Source: Roseicella aerolata (GTDB lineage: Bacteria; Pseudomonadota; Alphaproteobacteria; Acetobacterales; Acetobacteraceae). From it: a stretch of DNA of 64,000 nucleotides. The stretch covers positions 186,001-250,000 of the forward strand of contig NZ_JAJAQI010000002.1 in the NCBI RefSeq assembly GCF_020523605.1. Reading direction: 5' to 3'. The position numbers and the translations under genes were made by a program. Below the pieces are notes generated by a model. The model saw only the letters and a list, made by a program, of their open reading frames with translations. It searched no databases and had not been told where the DNA came from. Positions 56,381 to 64,000 of the stretch are shown one piece after another. The number at the start of each line of letters is the position of its first letter. Within the stretch, counting starts at the first letter, position 1.

Positions 56381-56496
56381 GGGGGGCAGTCTCGCGGGGC
56401 AGGATGGCGAAATTGCGCAGGCGGTCCGGGCGCCCGGCGCTTGCCGGCGGCCGCCCACGCATGGCCAGATGGGTGCAACAGGACAGGGAGGAACCC

Positions 56497-57471
56497 ATGC
56501 TGCAGCGCCGCATGCTGCTGGCGGCCGCGGTCGCCGCGCCGGCCATCGCCCGGCGGCGGGCCCAGGCCCAGCCCGCCTGGCCCCAGGAGAAGCCGGTGGA
56601 GGTCATCGTCCCCTTCCCCCCGGGCGGCGGCGTGGACATCATGACGCGCCTGATCATGCCGCTGGTTGCGGCGCGCATCCCGGGCATGACGGTGGTGGTC
56701 ACCAACCGGCCCGGCGCCGCCTCCCAGATCGGGCTGGAGGCGACCTTCAATGCGGCGCCGGACGGCTACACGCTGGGCGCCACCTCCACCCCCGCGCACA
56801 GCGCCATCCCGATCGAGCGGCCCGCGCGCTACCGCGCGCTCGACTTCACCTTCCTCGCCAATATCGTCGAGGACCCGAACTGCCTCTATGTCCGGGCCGA
56901 GAGTCCCATCCGCTCCCTCGCCGAGCTGGTGGCGCAGGCCAGGGCCCGGCCCGGCAGCCTGGATTACGGCACCACCGGCATCGGCAGCGACGACCACATC
57001 ATGATGCTGGCCTTCGAGGCGCTGTCCGGCATCCCGCCCATGACGCATGTGCCCTTCGCCGGCGTCGCGCCGCTGCTTCCACAATTGCTGGGCGGGCACC
57101 TGGCGACGGCGGTGGGGAACACGACGGAGCTCGTGACCCTCGCGCGCGAGGGGAAGATGCGCGGCCTGGCCGTGGCGAGCCTGCAGCGCCTGCCGGAGCT
57201 GCCGGAGGTGCCGACCTTCCGGGAGCTGGGCTTCGACATCGTCGCCGCCGCGGCGCGCGGCATCATCGGCCCGCCCGGCATCCCGCCCGCCGTCGCCGCA
57301 CGGCTGCAGGAGGCCTTCCGCGGCGCCCTGGCCGATCCCGGCTTCCTGCGGGAGGCGGCGCGGCAGCACATGCCGCTGCGGCCGTTGGTGGGCAACGAGT
57401 ACCGGCAGATGGCGTCGCAGGTGGATGCGCAGCTGCACGCGCTGTGGACGCTGCGGCCCTGGCGGGGATAG
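56497..57471 (+). CDS. Bug/TctC-type substrate-binding protein
   Basis: 324 residues. The N-terminus MLQRRMLLAAAVAAPAIARR ends in AQAQP, an export signal. Family loops: VEVIVPFPPGGGVDIMTRL, VVTNRPGAASQIGLEA, TTGIGSDDHIMMLAFE, HVPFAGVAPLLPQLLGGHLA and RGLAVASLQRLPELPEVPTF. GGGAGGAACCC sits just before the ATG. It is an orphan periplasmic receptor without TctAB, divergent from opgH. The ligand is probably a carboxylate. Confidence 0.92.
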   Translation: MLQRRMLLAAAVAAPAIARRRAQAQPAWPQEKPVEVIVPFPPGGGVDIMTRLIMPLVAARIPGMTVVVTNRPGAASQIGLEATFNAAPDGYTLGATSTPAHSAIPIERPARYRALDFTFLANIVEDPNCLYVRAESPIRSLAELVAQARARPGSLDYGTTGIGSDDHIMMLAFEALSGIPPMTHVPFAGVAPLLPQLLGGHLATAVGNTTELVTLAREGKMRGLAVASLQRLPELPEVPTFRELGFDIVAAAARGIIGPPGIPPAVAARLQEAFRGALADPGFLREAARQHMPLRPLVGNEYRQMASQVDAQLHALWTLRPWRG

Positions 57472-57530
57472 CGGCCGGGCTTCCATGCGCGGCACCCGGG
57501 CCGAGGCCGGCCTCGAACGGGAAGGCGGCG

Positions 57531-57558
57531 TTGACCCTTGCCCTTCCCCGGCTTAAGT
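57531..57558 (+). promoter_or_regulatory. probable promoter of the SMR exporter gene
   Basis: TTGACC (57531-57536), 16-base spacer, TTAAGT (57553-57558). It would start an RNA near 57565, giving a roughly 75-base leader that contains the two competing hairpins. Confidence 0.5.
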
Positions 57559-57601
57559 GAGCCGTGCGAGGCCACGTCCTGCCCCCTCCGCGGGTATAAG
57601 T

Positions 57602-57638
57602 CCGGGACGGCCCGGCAGCTTGTTCGGAGGAGGCTGCC
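57602..57638 (+). promoter_or_regulatory. switch-like leader with ACGG-loop hairpin and Shine-Dalgarno-sequestering hairpin
   Basis: Hairpin 1: CCGGG-ACGG-CCCGG (57602-57615). Hairpin 2: GGCAGC / GCTGCC (57614-57619 with 57633-57638), whose loop contains the GGAGGAG ribosome binding site. The two share GG at 57614-57615, so they cannot form together. The ACGG tetraloop is the hallmark of guanidine-II (mini-ykkC) riboswitch hairpins, which commonly precede this gene type. Those need two such hairpins, however, and I find only one. Confidence 0.45.
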
Positions 57639-57959
57639 ATGGCCTGGCTCATTCTCGTCATCGCCGGCCTGTTCGAGGTCGTCTGGGCCTTTTCGATGAA
57701 GCAGTCGGAGGGCTTCACGCGCCTCTGGCCCACCGCCGTCACCCTGGCCGCCATGCTGGTGAGCTTCGGCCTGCTCTCCTGGTCGATGCGGTCGCTCCCT
57801 CTCGGGACCGCCTATACGGTATGGACCGGAATCGGCGCGGTGGGCGCGTTCGTCGCCGGGATCCTTTTCCTCGGGGAGACGGCCAACGGGACACGCGTGG
57901 TGGCCGCCCTGCTGATCGTGAGCGGCCTGCTGCTCATGAAGCTGTCCGACCCCGCATAG
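57639..57959 (+). CDS. small multidrug resistance exporter, SugE/Gdx type
   Basis: 106 residues with four membrane helices. The proton-coupling Glu13 lies in IAGLFEVVWAFSMKQSEG, and the block PLGTAYTVWTGIGAVGAFVA is diagnostic of the SMR family. The FEVVWAF-S-K pattern is that of SugE/Gdx guanidinium exporters rather than EmrE-type drug pumps. Substrates are guanidinium and small quaternary ammonium cations. The leader has a switch-like structure. GGAGGAG precedes the ATG. It has no partner SMR gene next to it, so it should be a dual-topology homodimer. Confidence 0.93.
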   Translation: MAWLILVIAGLFEVVWAFSMKQSEGFTRLWPTAVTLAAMLVSFGLLSWSMRSLPLGTAYTVWTGIGAVGAFVAGILFLGETANGTRVVAALLIVSGLLLMKLSDPA

Positions 57960-58389
57960 CAGTTCGGGGCATGCCGGATGCCGGGGCGACGTGCCCGCCG
58001 GGACCGCCTGTCAGGCGCCCCCCTTCGGCGTCCCGTGTTCCGGTCTGAACGCCAACCCCCGGCGCGCCATGGCTGGCGGAGGAGTGCCTCGCTCCGGGGC
58101 GTTCACGCCCCTGCACGACCTGTCCTGGCTGCAGGGCAAGGCGGCCCGGCCCTTCCCCGCCATGCGGCGAAGGCGCGGGAGGCGTCTGCTGCGCCGTGCC
58201 GCCGCCGATGCGGCCCACGCCGCCCCGGGCGGTCAGCGCCTCCTCCCACCGCGCGGCGCATGGGCCGGCCGCCCGGCAGGTTCGGCCCCTGCCCCACACT
58301 CCCCGTGCCGCCTTGCCGCCCTCCGTCTTGCTCCCCTCGGCCGCGCATGCCCTGATAGCACCCGAACGACCAGGCGGGGGGAAACAGGG
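57960..58389. other. 430-base intergenic region with a possible diverged repeat
   Basis: No gene is seen. The stretch 58037-58115 (TTCCGGTCTGAACGCC ... CTCCGGGGCGTTCACGCC) resembles parts of the dispersed ~100-bp repeat, but the block order is incomplete. Confidence 0.35.
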
Positions 58390-60024
58390 ATGCAAGAGGC
58401 GGACTACGTCATCCTCGGCGGCGGCTCGGCCGGCTGCGTGCTGGCGGCGCGGCTCTCGGAGGATCCGAACACCAGGGTGGTCCTGCTGGAGGCCGGGCCC
58501 TGGGACCGGAACCCCTGGATCCATATCCCGATGGGCTTCGCCCGGCTCTACGTCACCCGCAAATTCGACTGGAACTACCAGACCGAGAGCGAGCCGGAGC
58601 TGAACGGCCGCAGCGTCTACTGGCCGCGCGGGCGCGTCATCGGCGGCTCGGGCAGCGTCAACGGCCTGGTCTTCCTGCGCGGCAGCCCGCGCGACTACGA
58701 CCGCTGGGCGCAGCTCGGCGCGCGCGGCTGGAGCTATGAGGACTGCCTGCCCGCCTTCCGCAAGCTGGAGACCTTCCACGGCCCGGACAGCCAGTATCGC
58801 GGCAAGTCCGGCCCGATGCAGATCGCCGAGGTGCCGGAGCCGACCACCGGCTGCCGGGCCTTTCTCGAGGCCTGCGAGGCGCTCGGCTTCCCGCGCAACC
58901 GCGACAACAATGGCGAGTGGTTCGAGGGCGTGGCGCCCAACCAGCTCAATGTCCACAAGGGGCGGCGCTGGAGCCCGGCGGTCGGCTATCTCCGCCCCGC
59001 CCTCAAGCGCCCCAACCTGCGGGTGGAGACGGAGCGGCTCGGCCTCAGGCTGGTCTTCGAGGGCCAGCGCGTGACCGGCGTGGTGGTCCGCACCGCGGAC
59101 GGGCGGGAGGAAAGCTGGAAGGCCCGGCGGGAGGTGATCGTCTCCGCCGGCGCGATCGAGAGCCCGAAGCTGCTCATGCTGTCCGGCATCGGCGACGGCG
59201 CGGCGCTGCAGGGCCTGGGGCTGGAGACGCGCGTGCATGCGCCGGAGGTGGGAAAGAACCTGCAGGACCACTTCATGGTCCGCTTCGCCTTCCGCACCAA
59301 GCCGGCGGATACCTTGAACGAGGCGCTGGCGAACCCGATCAGGACCGCGAAGATGGGCCTCGACTGGGCGCTGCGCCAGCGCGGCCACATGACCATCGGC
59401 GCCTCCGAGGCGAGCCTCTTCGCCCGCGTCCTGCCGGGCTCGGAGGAAGCCGAGGTGCAGTTCCAGTTCGTCAATTTCAGCCTGGACACCAGCAACCAGG
59501 CGATGTCGGCGAGCAAGCTGGCGAAGCATCCGGGCTTCACCTTCAATTTCTGCCAGTGCCGGCCGGACAGCCGGGGCGAGCTGACCCTGCGCTCCCCCAA
59601 GGTCGAGGACAAGCCGCGCATCCTGGCGAACTACCTGACCGCGCCGACGGATGTGCGGGTGATGCTGGAAGCGGCGAAGCTGGCGCGGAAGATCGCGGTG
59701 ACGCGGCCCTTCGCCGATCTGGTGGAGGAGGAGCTCTCGCCCGGCCCGGCGACGCAGAGCGATGACGATTTCCTGGACTACCTGCGCGCCGCCGGCACCA
59801 CGGTCTACCACCCCTGCGGCACCAACCGCATGGGCACCGACGACCGCGCGGTGGTGGATACCGAGCTGCGGGTGCGCGGCGTGGAGGGGCTGCGGGTGGT
59901 CGATGCCTCGGTCTTCCCGCTGGTGCCCTCCTCCAACATCCATCCGGCGGTGCTGATGACGGCGGAGCGGGCGGCGGAGATGATCAAGGCCAGCGCCCGC
60001 AGCGGCACGCGCGCCGCCGCCTGA
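58390..60024 (+). CDS. GMC-family FAD oxidoreductase (choline dehydrogenase-like)
   Basis: 544 residues. FAD-binding N-terminus DYVILGGGSAGCVLAARLSE, the GMC signatures PRGRVIGGSGSVNGLVFLRG and SAGAIESPKLLMLSGIG, and the catalytic C-terminal YHPCGTNRMGTDDRAVV and SSNIHPAVLMTAE. It oxidises an alcohol to an aldehyde or ketone. Close family members include choline, alkanol and polyethylene-glycol dehydrogenases, so the substrate is open. There is no signal peptide. The ATG at 58390 follows GGGGGGAAACAG. A longer frame upstream is not family-like. It stands alone. Confidence 0.93.
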   Translation: MQEADYVILGGGSAGCVLAARLSEDPNTRVVLLEAGPWDRNPWIHIPMGFARLYVTRKFDWNYQTESEPELNGRSVYWPRGRVIGGSGSVNGLVFLRGSPRDYDRWAQLGARGWSYEDCLPAFRKLETFHGPDSQYRGKSGPMQIAEVPEPTTGCRAFLEACEALGFPRNRDNNGEWFEGVAPNQLNVHKGRRWSPAVGYLRPALKRPNLRVETERLGLRLVFEGQRVTGVVVRTADGREESWKARREVIVSAGAIESPKLLMLSGIGDGAALQGLGLETRVHAPEVGKNLQDHFMVRFAFRTKPADTLNEALANPIRTAKMGLDWALRQRGHMTIGASEASLFARVLPGSEEAEVQFQFVNFSLDTSNQAMSASKLAKHPGFTFNFCQCRPDSRGELTLRSPKVEDKPRILANYLTAPTDVRVMLEAAKLARKIAVTRPFADLVEEELSPGPATQSDDDFLDYLRAAGTTVYHPCGTNRMGTDDRAVVDTELRVRGVEGLRVVDASVFPLVPSSNIHPAVLMTAERAAEMIKASARSGTRAAA

Positions 60025-60698
60025 TGCCCGGCGCATGACATGCTGACGCAGGTCTGCTGCATCCGGCGCCGGCGCCGGCGCCGCCTGCGGCGGCTTCACT
60101 GCGCGGCATAGGCCGCGGGCCGCATCCACGCCTCAGCCGCCGATGGCGGCCGCACGTCAGGGCTTACGCCATCGGTCCGGATGCGTGACCGCGTCCGGGC
60201 AGGAGCGCCGCAGTTGCGGCGGGCGGCAGAAGCCGCTTCGGCACGGGCTCGCGCCCGCGCTGCAGGGGTCGATGATCATGGCCGGTGGTATTATGCCGGG
60301 GTCAGTTGAAGAACGGCCCGCTGTGGGTGCCAGGATCAGCCCTTCGCCGCAGCGGTCGCAGGCCGCCCACAGGCAATGGGATGCCTCGCGACAGCGCCGG
60401 TATTCCCAACGGCCCCACCGCCCCGGCATGACACGGGCCGGGGCGGCTCGCCGCCTCCGCTCGCGGCCCGGACCGCTCCGCTCGTTTCATTGCGCGGCGG
60501 AGCAGGCGCGGCCACCGGGTCTTATACTGATCGGAGAGCATGACGCAGGCCCGCGGGATGGCGAATCGGCCCCAGGGGCGGCACCGGCGGCGGGCATCGT
60601 CCCACTCCGAACACTCCACAAGGAGGGCGTCGCCGGGCCGGACGGATGGCAGGGCGACGCCCGGGCGGCAGAGGTGCCAGGGAAGGAGGAACCCGGCC
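60025..60698. other. 674-base intergenic region, no gene seen
   Basis: Open frames on both strands lack family features. Isolated A/T-rich words (GGTATTATGCC, TCTTATACTGATC) may be promoter parts for the ankyrin gene. Confidence 0.4.
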
Positions 60699-61016
60699 AT
60701 GACCCGCGCCGACACGGGCGATTTGCTTGCGCTGGTGGTCGCAGGCGATGTCACGCAACTGCGGAGCATGCTGAACCCCGCCGGCGGCTCGGCGGCGGAT
60801 GGCCCGCTCGAACCATCCAACCGCATGACGCCGATGATGGCCGCGGCCGCCTGCGGGAACGAGGCGGCGGTGGAGCTGCTGCTGCAATGCGGCGCCGATC
60901 CCGCGCGGCGCGACGCCGCCGGCCGCAGCGCGGCCGCCTATGCCCGCAGCGCGGGGCACCCGCATCTGGCGGCGCGGCTCGACACCGTGGTCGACCAGGA
61001 ACGGCGCATGTGGTGA
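60699..61016 (+). CDS. small ankyrin-repeat protein
   Basis: 105 residues. Two to three ankyrin repeats are visible: MTPMMAAAACGNEAAVELLL with QCGADPARRD, then GRSAAAYARSAGHPHLAARL. The N-terminal helix pair (LLALVVAGDVTQLRSMLNP) is a degenerate first repeat. It is cytoplasmic and has no catalytic domain, so it is a protein-protein interaction module with an unknown partner. GGAAGGAGGA ten bases before the ATG fixes the start, and the longer upstream frame is low-complexity arginine-rich. Confidence 0.85.
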   Translation: MTRADTGDLLALVVAGDVTQLRSMLNPAGGSAADGPLEPSNRMTPMMAAAACGNEAAVELLLQCGADPARRDAAGRSAAAYARSAGHPHLAARLDTVVDQERRMW

Positions 61017-61081
61017 GCACGGCCTCGGCAGCGGAACAGCGGCACACGGCCTGCACGGCATGATGCGCGGCGGGTTGCGCC

Positions 61082-62284
61082 TCAGCGGGCGGCGGGCCGC
61101 GTCGCGGTGGCGGGCACCAGCAGCCGCGCCATGGCCAGGCAGCCGAGCGCCGGGCCGATCGCCAGCGCCGCGAAGGCGCCTCCCCAGCCGAAGCGCTCCG
61201 CCAGCACCGGCATCAGGTGGATCGCCGGCAGGGTGAGGGCGAAGCCGAGGCAGGTCTGCACCGTCAGCATCGTCCCGGCGAGGCCGGGCGGGGAATGCTC
61301 CGCGACGCTGGCCGAGAACTGCGCGGAATCCGCGACCACGGTGGCGCCCCAGACCAGGCAGAGCGCGACCGTCACCGCCGGATGCAGCCCGAAGGCCGGC
61401 CCGGCCAGCAGGCAGCAGGCGCCGCTGACGGCCATGGCCCAGATGGTGAGCCTGGCCTTGCCGATCCGGTCGGCGATCAGCCCGCCGGCAACGCAGCCGA
61501 TAGCGCCGGCGCCCATCACCGCGAAGGTGGCCAGCGCCGCCTGCCCCGGCGCGCCGGCGCGCCCGGCGGCCGCGAAGCTCGCCGCCAGATAGGCCCCGAT
61601 CCAGGCCCACATGGCGTAGAGTTCCCACATATGCCCGAGATAGCCGAGGGTCGCGAGCCTGGTGCCGCGCGTGCGGAACAGCAGCAGGGCGAAGCCCGGG
61701 CGGAAGGGCGGCGCCGGCGCATGGCCCGGGCCGAGCCTTGTCCCGAGGATCAGCCCGGCCGCCACCACCGCGAGCGCCGAGGCGGCACCGACCGTGACCC
61801 GCCAGTCGAGCCCGCCGAAGCCATTGACCAGATGCGGGGAGGCGGAGCCGAGGGTAAGGCCGCCGACCAGCAGCCCCACCACCAGCCCGGCATCCGCGCG
61901 TGTCGCCCAGCCTGCGGCGAGCTTCATGCCGACGGGATAGATGCAGGCGAGCGCGAGGCCCGTCGCGCCGCGCGCCAGGATGGCGAGCGGGTCGCCGACC
62001 GGCAGCGCCAGGATCAGCGCATTCGCCGCCGCCCCCAGCAGCGCGGCGGCGGCGATCAGCCGCCGCGGGTCCAGCCGGTCCGGCAGGGCCAGGGCCGCGC
62101 TCGCCAGCGTGCCCAGCACGAAGCCCAGTTGCACGCCGCCGGTGAGCCAGGCGAGGAAGCCCGGCGGCAGCGCTGCCTCCCGCGCCATGGCCGGCCCCGC
62201 GGCGGTGCCGGAGAACCAGAGCGCCAGCGCCAGGACCTGCGCGACGACGATGAGGGCGAGGTTGGCGGGCTTGCCCTTCAGCAT
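61082..62284 (-). CDS. major facilitator superfamily permease
   Basis: 400 residues with twelve predicted helices. The helix 2-3 loop region is LALPDRLDPRRLIAAAALLG, and the second-half loop is GGLIADRIGKARLTIWAM. An acidic/aromatic stretch (YLGHMWELYAMWAWIGAYLA) is typical of cyanate/nitrate-like MFS carriers, so a small-anion or drug substrate is possible but not established. No operon partner: the next minus-strand gene upstream, a TctC protein, is 186 bases away beyond an intergenic repeat. Confidence 0.85.
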   Translation of the reverse strand: MLKGKPANLALIVVAQVLALALWFSGTAAGPAMAREAALPPGFLAWLTGGVQLGFVLGTLASAALALPDRLDPRRLIAAAALLGAAANALILALPVGDPLAILARGATGLALACIYPVGMKLAAGWATRADAGLVVGLLVGGLTLGSASPHLVNGFGGLDWRVTVGAASALAVVAAGLILGTRLGPGHAPAPPFRPGFALLLFRTRGTRLATLGYLGHMWELYAMWAWIGAYLAASFAAAGRAGAPGQAALATFAVMGAGAIGCVAGGLIADRIGKARLTIWAMAVSGACCLLAGPAFGLHPAVTVALCLVWGATVVADSAQFSASVAEHSPPGLAGTMLTVQTCLGFALTLPAIHLMPVLAERFGWGGAFAALAIGPALGCLAMARLLVPATATRPAAR

Positions 62285-62374
62285 GCGGTCAGGCCCGCGG
62301 CGAGGCGAAGATCATCCCCGGCTCCCCTCCCCTCGCCCGGCTCTTGGCATGCATCGTCATGCGGGCCGCCCGCG

Positions 62375-62474
62375 GCGGATGGCGTTCAAGGCCGAATGCC
62401 ATCCGCTGTCGCTCCTTGTTGCTCGAGAAGAGGCACGCCTCCGGTCGCTCACGGCCTTCCGCGATCCGCTCTAA
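62375..62474 (+). repeat. dispersed ~100-bp intergenic repeat, copy D
   Basis: Best copy. Palindromic head GCGGATGGCGTTC - aaggcc - GAATGCCATCCGC (62375-62406, 12 of 13 pairs), then GCTCCTTGTTGCTCGAGAAG, GCACGCCTCCGGTCGCTCACGG and the end TTCCGCGATCCGCTCTAATCGATGG. The last bases include the stop codon of the TctC gene (62471). Confidence 0.75.
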
Positions 62475-63460
62475 TCGATGGAGGCGCCGGAGGCGCGCAC
62501 CACCGGCGCCCATTTCGCCACCTCGGCCCGCATGAAGGTGTCGTATTCGGCGGGGCCGAGCGGCGCCGGTTCCGCGCCGTAGTCGCGGATGCGCTGCGCG
62601 ATCGGCGGGTCCTGGAGCGCCGCGACGATCTCCGCCCCCAGCCGCTCCAGGATCGGCCGCGGCGTCGCGGCCGGGGCGGCGATGCCGTACCAGGAGGAGA
62701 CGTCGAAATCCGGCACGCCCGCCTCCTGCAATGTCGGCAGTTCCGGCATGGTGGCCGCGCGCGCCGCGGTGCTGACCGCGAGCGCCCGCAGCATGCCCGC
62801 CAGCACCTGCTGGCGCGAGGCCGGGGCATTGTCGATGGCGAACAGCACCTCCCCGTTCATCACCGCCGCCATGGAGGGCGCGGTGCCGCGATAGGGCACA
62901 TGCGTCACCTCCACGCCGGTGCGCAGGCCAAGCAGCACGCCGGAGAGGTGGGAGGAGGTGCCGGTGCCGGCCGAGGCGAAGGTGGCGCGTTCGGGGTTCG
63001 CCCGCATGAAGGCGATCAGTTCGGCCACCGTCCGGTGCGGGCTGTCGCCCTTCACGATCAGCACGTTCGGCAGGAAGGCCAGCCGCGCGACGCCCGGCAG
63101 GTCCTTCAGCGGGTCGAAGGAGAGCCGCTTGTAGAGGCTCGGCCCGATGCCGTGCGAGGCGATGTGGTTGACATAGAAGCTGTAGCCGTCCGGCGTGGCG
63201 CGGGCGGTGACCTCCGCCCCCACCATGCCGCCCGCGCCCGGCCGCGGGTCAATCACCAGGGGCTGGCCCAGCTTCTCCCGCAGCCGGCTTTCCATGATCC
63301 GGAGGAAGATGTCGGAGACGCCGCCCGCCGCGCCGCCGAGCACGTAGCGGATGGGCCGGTCCGGCCAGGAGCCCGTTGCCGGTCCCTGCCCCTGCGCCCG
63401 CGCGAGGGCGGGGGCGGCAAGCAGTCCGGCGCCGAGCAGCGTGCGTCGTCCGATGGTCAT
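62471..63460 (-). CDS. Bug/TctC-type substrate-binding protein
   Basis: 329 residues. The signal peptide MTIGRRTLLGAGLLAAPALA ends RAQ. Family loops: IRYVLGGAAGGVSDIFLRIM, PLVIDPRPGAGGMVGAEV, ASAGTGTSSHLSGVLL, HVPYRGTAPSMAAVMNGEVL and RALAVSTAARAATMPELPTL. It is a periplasmic carboxylate-type receptor, the fifth of its kind here, with no TctAB nearby. The gene is bracketed by two inverted copies (D and E) of the dispersed intergenic repeat. Confidence 0.92.
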   Translation of the reverse strand: MTIGRRTLLGAGLLAAPALARAQGQGPATGSWPDRPIRYVLGGAAGGVSDIFLRIMESRLREKLGQPLVIDPRPGAGGMVGAEVTARATPDGYSFYVNHIASHGIGPSLYKRLSFDPLKDLPGVARLAFLPNVLIVKGDSPHRTVAELIAFMRANPERATFASAGTGTSSHLSGVLLGLRTGVEVTHVPYRGTAPSMAAVMNGEVLFAIDNAPASRQQVLAGMLRALAVSTAARAATMPELPTLQEAGVPDFDVSSWYGIAAPAATPRPILERLGAEIVAALQDPPIAQRIRDYGAEPAPLGPAEYDTFMRAEVAKWAPVVRASGASID

Positions 63461-63508
63461 GGCGTCTCCTTCCCGGGCCGGCCTCTGCGCGCCGGACCGC
63501 CGGATGCT

Positions 63509-63598
63509 AGAGCAGAACGAGGGAGCCCGTGAACGACCGGAGGCGTGAATCGGCTCGAAAAACGAAGAGCATCAGCGGTCGCCGGGGCCGGCGTTGAC
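63509..63598 (-). repeat. dispersed ~100-bp intergenic repeat, copy E (minus orientation)
   Basis: Read on the minus strand: GCGACCGCTGATGCTCTTCG, TTTTTCGAGCCGATTCACGC, CTCCGGTCGTTCACGG, then a GCTCTAG-like end, in the same block order as copy D. Only the head palindrome is eroded. It is inverted relative to copy D across the TctC gene. Confidence 0.65.
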
Positions 63599-63648
63599 GG
63601 GCGCCGGGGTGGGGCGGAAGCTTCGCGCCAAAGGGGAAGGAGACATCC

Positions 63649-64000
63649 ATGCGACAGATGCACCTGGTCGGCTTCCTGCAGGCGCAGAACTGCACCACCC
63701 TCGCCAGTTCCTGGCGGCACCCGGACAGCCGAACGGACTTCCTCACGTCCGACTACTTCCAGGAGATCGCCCGCATCCTGGAAGCGGGGAAATTCGACCT
63801 CGGCTTCTTCGACGACCGGCTCTCCATGCCGGACCGCTTCGGCTCCGACCACCACCACACCATCGAGCACGGCATCCGCTGCGTGAAGCTCGACCCGATC
63901 GTGACGCTGACCATGATGGGCGCGGTCACCTCGCGGCTCGGCCTCGGCTCCACCGCCTCCACCACCTATTACGAGCCCTTCCATGTCGCGCGCTGCTTCC
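63649..64000 (+). CDS. LLM-class flavin-dependent monooxygenase, 5' part
   Basis: The first about 117 residues; the gene continues past the window edge. It reads MRQMHLVGFLQAQNCTTLAS, SWRHPDSRTDFLTSDYFQEI, ARILEAGKFDLGFFDDRLSM and later LDPIVTLTMMGAVTSRLGLG with STASTTYYEPFHVAR. This is the N-terminal half of a NtaA/SnaA/DszA-type bacterial luciferase-fold enzyme, which uses FMNH2 from a reductase to oxygenate substrates such as nitrilotriacetate, alkanesulfonates or dibenzothiophene sulfone. A ribosome binding site GGGGAAGGAG precedes the ATG. The substrate cannot be assigned. Confidence 0.85.
   Translation, partial: MRQMHLVGFLQAQNCTTLASSWRHPDSRTDFLTSDYFQEIARILEAGKFDLGFFDDRLSMPDRFGSDHHHTIEHGIRCVKLDPIVTLTMMGAVTSRLGLGSTASTTYYEPFHVARCF

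Noticed and set aside
57481-57640. Guanidine-I (long ykkC) riboswitch before the SMR gene
   Set aside because: GCGGGTATAAGTCCGGGA superficially resembles the 3' part of that class, but the conserved 5' core and its pairing are absent. The ACGG hairpin model fits better.
60302-60826. Minus-strand frame of 174 codons before the ankyrin gene
   Set aside because: No domain, no ribosome binding site, and it overlaps the ankyrin gene's strong ribosome binding site and start.

Overview
The window is very GC-rich with dense, GC-ending codons. It carries several Tat-type or Sec-exported TctC/Bug binding proteins, AddAB instead of RecBCD, OxyR next to ahpCF, and a protocatechuate/beta-ketoadipate gene block. 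Together these suggest an alphaproteobacterium of the Rhodospirillales, most likely an Acetobacteraceae member of Roseomonas type. This placement is inference from gene content and style, not from a marker gene.

Layout, left to right. 0-4 kb: pcaF, a fused pcaD-pcaC and pcaB (protocatechuate branch of the beta-ketoadipate pathway). 4.3-7.6 kb: upp, a crotonase-fold protein without the usual catalytic glutamates, and a peptide-type ABC binding protein. 7.9-11.2 kb: the peroxide-defence unit ahpC-ahpF, divergent from oxyR, with a good inverted repeat between them. 11.7-19.6 kb: a sugar-1-phosphate nucleotidyltransferase, addB-addA and trxA. 19.8-25.6 kb: a PQQ-type sugar dehydrogenase and a 1,488-residue RTX protein that contains a very recent 414-bp tandem duplication. 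26-30 kb: a TIGR02302/DUF4175 membrane protein and lysA. 30.3-39.8 kb: a minus-strand catabolic/transport cluster (Rieske protein, two sugar-type ABC permeases, a binding protein, two paralogous amidohydrolases, two paralogous TctC proteins, MFS permease) with no ATPase gene. 40-43 kb: a winged-helix regulator, a phasin-like protein overlapping a small HIRAN-like protein, a candidate small RNA with its own promoter and terminator, and a C-terminal zinc-ribbon protein. 43.2-46.7 kb: an altronate/galactarate dehydratase-family enzyme, a TctC protein and a DUF1328 membrane peptide.

47.2-50.3 kb looks like a small decayed genomic island. An intact tRNA-Gly(CCC) lies at one end and a 42-nt copy of a tRNA-Gly 3' end at the other. 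Between them are a GT-C type membrane glycosyltransferase of visibly lower GC and a deleted, frameshifted IS256-type transposase. 50.4-57.5 kb: hrcA, a clan-A type glycoside hydrolase, an enolase-superfamily protein, opgH and a TctC protein. 57.5-64 kb: a guanidinium/quaternary-ammonium SMR exporter behind a switch-like leader, a GMC oxidoreductase, an ankyrin protein, an MFS permease, a fifth TctC protein and the start of a flavin-dependent monooxygenase.

Two intergenic repeat families recur: a roughly 100-bp element with a palindromic head (at least five copies) and a bipartite double-hairpin element (two copies). The most notable unlabelled items are the candidate anti-Shine-Dalgarno small RNA near 41.7 kb, the mutually exclusive hairpins before the SMR gene, and the tRNA-flanked island.
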